Origin: JBDREW01 sp043819385
GTDB lineage: Bacteria; Patescibacteriota; Minisyncoccia; Minisyncoccales; GWA2-38-27
Assembly (NCBI GenBank): GCA_043819385.1
Contig: JBDREW010000008.1
Span: 1 to 27,208 of the forward strand
Direction: 5' to 3'
Length of the DNA stretch: 27,208 nucleotides
Under the pieces are notes generated by a model that did not search any database, was not told where the DNA came from, and saw only the letters and a program-made list of their open reading frames with translations. Shown in pieces: positions 23,452-27,208 of the stretch (position 1 is the stretch's first letter; each line of letters begins with the position of its first letter). The position numbers and the translations under genes are program-made.

Positions 23452-23754
23452 ATGTCAAAGACAAAAGCAACAGGAGCAACAAAATTAGGAAGAGATTCCC
23501 AACCTAAATATTTAGGTGTTAAGCTTTTTGAAGGGGAAAAAGTTAGACCAGGAATGATAATTATTCGTCAAAGAGGAACAAAATTTCTTCCAGGAAATAA
23601 TGTAAGAAAAGGAGCTGATGATACCCTTTATGCAGTAAAGGAAGGTTTAGTTAAGTTTAATACAAGAAAAAAGAAAAAATTTGATGGTTCGCAAAGAGTT
23701 GTTAAAGTAGTTGATGTAGTCCCTTCACAACCCCCACAAAAAGAGAAGAAATAA
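23452..23754 (+). CDS. rpmA: 50S ribosomal protein bL27
   Basis: 100 aa. bL27 reaches toward the peptidyl-transferase centre with its N-terminus. The conserved block is GATKLGRDSQPKYLGVKLFE, followed by PGMIIIRQRGTKFLPGNNV. The ATG at 23452 gives the normal N-terminus MSKTKATGA; an in-frame ATG at 23413 would add 13 hydrophobic residues (MITYLILNINIFI) that no bL27 has, so it is rejected. No Firmicutes-type cleavable extension is seen. The C-terminus carries a short Pro/Lys tail. Its stop overlaps the next start (TAATG). Confidence 0.96.
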   Translation: MSKTKATGATKLGRDSQPKYLGVKLFEGEKVRPGMIIIRQRGTKFLPGNNVRKGADDTLYAVKEGLVKFNTRKKKKFDGSQRVVKVVDVVPSQPPQKEKK

Positions 23755-23951
23755 TGGCATCAGAAAAAAAAGTTCATGGTATTCTTATTAAATGTCAAAA
23801 ATGTGGAAAAAGAATATTAATTGAATGTATAGAAGGAATTGCACCACTTACTATTATGCATCCTGATAATGGTTTTTTTACAACTTGCTGGGAATGTACT
23901 AGTTTTGAAGATCAGGAATTAGCAATAAGAAAATATAATTTAGAATTATAA
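23754..23951 (+). CDS. Small zinc-ribbon-like protein
   Basis: 65 aa. Cys14-x-x-Cys17 (KCQKCGKR) and Cys45-x-x-Cys48 (TCWECTS) form a likely four-cysteine zinc site; Cys25 lies between them. No catalytic domain. The start overlaps the rpmA stop by one base, indicating translational coupling, so a ribosome-associated role is plausible but unproved. The unit ends in a terminator that reaches into the end of pyrG from the other strand. Confidence 0.72.
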   Translation: MASEKKVHGILIKCQKCGKRILIECIEGIAPLTIMHPDNGFFTTCWECTSFEDQELAIRKYNLEL

Positions 23952-23952
23952 C

Positions 23953-23976
23953 AAAGACCTAAATCAGGTCTTTTTT
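23953..23976. terminator. Shared terminator overlapping the pyrG stop codon
   Basis: AAAGACCT (23953-23960) pairs with AGGTCTTT (23966-23973), followed by T. On the minus strand the same hairpin encodes the last codons and TAG stop of pyrG (Lys-Lys-Asp-Leu-Ile-stop), so it serves both converging units. Confidence 0.85.
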
Positions 23977-25605
23977 GTTTAAACAGGTCTTAATAAATTC
24001 TTTAAAAAGAGGGTGTGGGTTTAAAGGTCTTGATTTAAATTCTGGATGAAATTGAGTTGCAACAAAAAATGGATGATCTTTAATTTCTATAATTTCTACT
24101 AAGTTTTTTTCTGGATTTATACCAGCCATTATAAGACCATTTTTTTCTAATGTTTCCCTAAATTGATTATTTAATTCGTATCTATGTCTATGACGTTCTG
24201 ATATCATTGAATTATTATCCATAACATCTTTATAAGCATCATAACTAATAGTTTCTGGTTTTAATTGACAATTGTATGCTCCTAATCTCATTGTTCCTCC
24301 ATATTTATTTTCTTCCAAAAGTTCTTTTTGTTCTATCATTATATCAATAACTGGTGATATGCAATTTTTATCTAATTCAACAGAAGAAGCATCTTTGATA
24401 TTACAGACATTTCTGGCGAATTCAATTACTGATAATTGCATTCCCAAACAAAGCCCCAAAAATGGAATTTTATTTTTTCTACAATATTCAATAACTTTTA
24501 TTTTTCCCTCTGCTCCCCTATTTCCAAAACCACCAGGAACAATAATTCCATCATATTCTTTTAATTGTTCAAACAAGTTAGAATCTTTTTCATATTCTCC
24601 AGCTGAAAGCCAAGTAATTTCAGGAGTTCTATTTGAGAAATAAGAAGCATGTTTTATTGCCTCAATTACTGATATATATGAATCTAACAATGTAAATTTT
24701 CCAGTTTCAAAATATTTACCAACAATGCCAATTTTTACAGATTCATTAGCATTTTTTATTGTATCTACTAATTTTTTCCAGTCATCAAAATTATTTTCTT
24801 TTGATGGTAACCCAAATTTTTCTAAAATTTGTTCGCCTATATTTTCTTTTTCAAAATTAAGAGGAATTTCATAAATTGATTTTATATCAGGAGCAGAAAT
24901 AATATCTTTAAAAAGAACATTTCCAAAAATTGATATTTTTCTTTTGCGTGGCTCATCTAATGGAACAGATGCACGAGCAATAATCATATCTGGTTGAATT
25001 CCAGCTGCGTTTAAAGTTCTTATTGCATACTGAGTTGGCTTTGTTTTCATCTCCCCAATTAATTTAGGAATTGGTAAATAACTTACTAAAATAAAAAGTA
25101 CATCTTTTGGATTTGCTATTTTCATCATTCTGGCTGCTTCTAAAAATAACATATTTTGATATTCTCCTACTGTTCCTCCGATTTCAATCAAAACAAAATC
25201 TGCTTTATTATTTTCAGCAGATTGTTTTATCCTATAAATTACTTCATTTGGAATATCAGGTACAACTTCTACACATTTTCCATTATATTCTAAATTTCTT
25301 TCTTTTTTTATTACTGCTTGATAAATTCTGCCAGTAGTAATATAATTATCGTTATATATATTTTCATCAAGAAATCTTTCATAATTTCCAATGTCTTGAT
25401 CGCATTCTAATCCATCATCAGTTACAAAAACTTCTCCATGTTCAATAGGATTCATTGTTCCTGCATCAACATTTATATAAGGATCAATTTTTATTGCTGT
25501 TGGCTTATATCCCCTTCCTTTTAAAATCCTTCCCAATGATGCAACTGTTACTCCTTTCCCAATACCAGACATTACTCCACCAGCTACGAATATATATTTT
25601 GCCAT
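23959..25605 (-). CDS. pyrG: CTP synthase
   Basis: 548 aa; makes CTP from UTP, ATP and glutamine. The N-terminal synthetase domain has the P-loop-like GGVMSGIGKG (9-18), KIDPYINVDAGTMNPIEHGE (39-58) and IEIGGTVGEYQ (140-150). The C-terminal class I glutamine amidotransferase has PGGFGNRG (357-364), the nucleophile Cys386 in GLCLGMQ, GGTMRLGAY (436-444), and the triad partners His520 and Glu522 (QFHPEFKSRP). Length is normal (E. coli 545). rplI follows on its 5' side, 55 bp away, same strand, with no terminator seen between them. Confidence 0.98.
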   Translation of the reverse strand: MAKYIFVAGGVMSGIGKGVTVASLGRILKGRGYKPTAIKIDPYINVDAGTMNPIEHGEVFVTDDGLECDQDIGNYERFLDENIYNDNYITTGRIYQAVIKKERNLEYNGKCVEVVPDIPNEVIYRIKQSAENNKADFVLIEIGGTVGEYQNMLFLEAARMMKIANPKDVLFILVSYLPIPKLIGEMKTKPTQYAIRTLNAAGIQPDMIIARASVPLDEPRKRKISIFGNVLFKDIISAPDIKSIYEIPLNFEKENIGEQILEKFGLPSKENNFDDWKKLVDTIKNANESVKIGIVGKYFETGKFTLLDSYISVIEAIKHASYFSNRTPEITWLSAGEYEKDSNLFEQLKEYDGIIVPGGFGNRGAEGKIKVIEYCRKNKIPFLGLCLGMQLSVIEFARNVCNIKDASSVELDKNCISPVIDIMIEQKELLEENKYGGTMRLGAYNCQLKPETISYDAYKDVMDNNSMISERHRHRYELNNQFRETLEKNGLIMAGINPEKNLVEIIEIKDHPFFVATQFHPEFKSRPLNPHPLFKEFIKTCLNKKDLI

Positions 25606-25660
25606 AAAACAAAAAGCAATAAAGTTTTAATAATTATAATCATTCAAAACTTTACAGCTA

Positions 25661-26110
25661 TTATGATTTTTCTTCTGTAATAATTACTTTTAATTCAGCC
25701 TCTAAATTATGTTGAAATTTTATTTTAACCGGGAACTCTCCAAGTTCTTCAATTGGATTCTCTAATTCAACTTGATTTTTTTTGATATCAAATCCCATTT
25801 CTTTTATTTTTATAATGATATCTTTTTCATCTATTTTTTCAAAAAATTGACCCTTATCCCCTACTTTTACTGAAATCATTATTTCTTGACCATCAATATT
25901 TGAAACCATTTCTTGAACTTTTTTTAATTCTATTTCAGCATTCTCCTCTAAAATTTCTTTTTGAGCTTCAAGCCATTTTAATGCTTGTTTTGTTGCTGGC
26001 TTAACCAAATCTTTAGGAATTAAAAAATTTCTAGCATAACCATTTTTTACTTCTTTAACTTCATATTTTTTTCCGATATTTTCAATATCTTGTAGTAAAA
26101 TAACTTTCAT
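25661..26110 (-). CDS. rplI: 50S ribosomal protein bL9
   Basis: 149 aa, standard length. The N-domain is MKVILLQDIENIGKKYEVKE with NGYARNFLIPKDLVKPAT (residues 1-40), then the long connecting helix (about 41-75) and C-domain with KVGDKGQFFEKIDEKDI (about 81-97). bL9 is reported missing from some CPR groups, so its presence helps narrow the host lineage. It lies between the S41 protease gene (42 bp upstream) and pyrG on the same strand. Confidence 0.96.
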   Translation of the reverse strand: MKVILLQDIENIGKKYEVKEVKNGYARNFLIPKDLVKPATKQALKWLEAQKEILEENAEIELKKVQEMVSNIDGQEIMISVKVGDKGQFFEKIDEKDIIIKIKEMGFDIKKNQVELENPIEELGEFPVKIKFQHNLEAELKVIITEEKS

Positions 26111-26152
26111 AATAAATTAAATTTTAATGGATTATTTTTTGATTTTTCTATC

Positions 26153-27208
26153 TTATCTCATTTCTTTAATTATTTCAAGTGCTTTTTCTAATTGAGGGTC
26201 TCTTTCATTTTCATAATCTTCTTCTGTAATTTCAACTTTAATATCTGGCTCTAATCCTATGCCGTCAATAAGCTCTCCATTTGGTGTAAGCCATTTTGCT
26301 ATTGTAACCTTTAAACTTGATCCATTGCTTAACATTTTTAATTCTTGAACTGATCCTTTTCCAAAAGATGTTTCTCCAAGTAATTTAGCTCCTAAATTAT
26401 CACGAAGGGCAGCAGCTAAAATTTCAGATGCAGAAGCACTTCCTTGATTGATTAAAACAACAATAGGATAATCTGAAAATCTTGAATTGCCTGTTGATTC
26501 ATATGGTTTTTTATCTTTTTCATTTCTAAAATCCTCAATAACAACTATTTGTCCTTTTTCTAAAAACCATCCAGCGATTCTTTGAGATACTTCTAAATAT
26601 CCTCCTGGATTGTTTCTTAAATCTAAAATAATATTTTTTGCTGAACTTTTCAAAACTTGAAGTGCTGTTTCAGAAAAAAGATAATCAGCGTTTTCTGAAA
26701 AATTATAAAGTTGTATATATGCTGTATCATTATTTTTTAACTCCCAATCTATCGTAGGAATTTCAATTGTGTCTCTTTTAATTGTAAATTCTTTTGTATT
26801 ATCCCATCCATCTCTAAAAATAGTTAGAATAACTTCTGTTCCTTTTGGTCCCCTAATAAGAGAAACCGCTTCATCAATAGTAATATCTGATGTTGAAGTA
26901 TCTCCTATTTTTATAATTTTATCTCCTGAACGGATGCCTGCTGTTTGAGCTGGAGTTCCTTTTAATGGCGCGATTACTTGTAATTGTTCTTTTTTTATAC
27001 TAATTTGCATTCCAACTCCTTCAAATGAGCCACTTACATCTTCTAAAAACTTTTTATTATTTTCAGGATTAAAAAATACAGTATGAGGATCTTTTAATGA
27101 TTTAATCATGCCAGAAATTGCTCCATAAATCATTTCTTGTTCATTGAGTTGGTCTGGTTCAACATAATTTTCTTCAAGAACATTCCATGCTTCCCAAAAA
27201 AGAGAAAA
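26153..27208 (-). CDS. ctpA: S41 C-terminal processing peptidase with PDZ domain (5' end beyond window)
   Basis: Partial: the frame is open to the window edge. The 25 codons before the internal Met at 27133 read FSLFWEAWNVLEENYVEPDQ..., which is normal S41 sequence, so that Met is not the start. Visible are the family block GAISGMIKSLKDPHTVFF, a PDZ domain (FEGVGMQISI to FTIKRDTI), and the protease core with ILDLRNNPGGYL, the Ser box NQGSASASEI and the catalytic-Lys region GETSFGKGSVQ, then LTPNGELIDGIGLEPDI. CtpA-type proteases act in the cell envelope on protein C-termini; the signal peptide expected for this is outside the window. Confidence 0.95.
   Translation of the reverse strand, partial: FSLFWEAWNVLEENYVEPDQLNEQEMIYGAISGMIKSLKDPHTVFFNPENNKKFLEDVSGSFEGVGMQISIKKEQLQVIAPLKGTPAQTAGIRSGDKIIKIGDTSTSDITIDEAVSLIRGPKGTEVILTIFRDGWDNTKEFTIKRDTIEIPTIDWELKNNDTAYIQLYNFSENADYLFSETALQVLKSSAKNIILDLRNNPGGYLEVSQRIAGWFLEKGQIVVIEDFRNEKDKKPYESTGNSRFSDYPIVVLINQGSASASEILAAALRDNLGAKLLGETSFGKGSVQELKMLSNGSSLKVTIAKWLTPNGELIDGIGLEPDIKVEITEEDYENERDPQLEKALEIIKEMR

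Noticed and set aside
24272..24643. 123-aa plus-strand frame opposite pyrG
   Set aside because: Shadow of the CTP synthase amidotransferase domain, which is unambiguous on the other strand.

Overview
The window looks like chromosomal DNA from a member of the Candidate Phyla Radiation (Patescibacteria), most likely Parcubacteria-like. The evidence is indirect. The DNA is strongly AT-rich and compact. Most housekeeping genes have no visible Shine-Dalgarno sequence. The single 23S rRNA gene carries a group I intron, and the housekeeping proteins are short versions of their families. UGA is used as a stop (for example at 4352-4354 and 7155-7157), so this is the standard bacterial code and not the UGA-Gly code of Gracilibacteria/SR1. 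Ribosomal protein bL9, missing from some CPR lineages, is present. No 16S rRNA or tRNA gene was found.

Left part (1-3150): a compact type II restriction-modification locus. A Bsp6I-like restriction endonuclease (353-916, +) converges with a 5-methylcytosine methyltransferase (903-2504, -). The methyltransferase is fused in frame to a complete LexA-like repressor/autoprotease: DNA-binding domain, Ala-Gly cleavage site and Ser/Lys dyad. A small membrane-anchored coiled-coil protein (2652-3149, +) diverges from it, and a palindrome lies where the two predicted promoters meet. This is the most unusual object in the window: a restriction-modification system that carries its own potentially SOS-responsive switch inside the methyltransferase.

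3150-8090: small genes and maintenance genes (a thioredoxin-like protein, two orphan small genes, DUF6485, rarA, an 84-aa orphan and a TM-helix channel-like protein). Six copies of a ~53-bp palindromic repeat with compensatory arm changes are scattered among the first of these. A 55-aa membrane peptide at 4756-4923 has a long leader that folds into a candidate structured RNA.

8090-12422: a 23S-5S rRNA unit with no 16S next to it. It shows long processing stems, a 255-nt ORF-less group I intron in the peptidyl-transferase loop, a degenerate duplication of the 5S flank, and a second repeat family (CGAGCG type) on both sides.

12423-18844 (+ strand): cell-elongation genes mreC-mreD-pbp2, then gltX, a small secreted protein, and a tyrosine recombinase with a dif-like sequence just upstream of its start.

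18986-27208 (mostly - strand): a WYL-like protein, membrane proteins, a RecB/Cas4-type nuclease, two small acidic or membrane peptides, DUF167, uppS plus a geranylgeranyl-reductase-like flavoprotein, pyrG, rplI and an S41 protease cut by the window edge. A short divergent rpmA + zinc-ribbon operon (+) lies inside this block. The switch of gene direction at about 18.9 kb, beside the recombinase and dif-like site, would fit a replication terminus, but this is inference.
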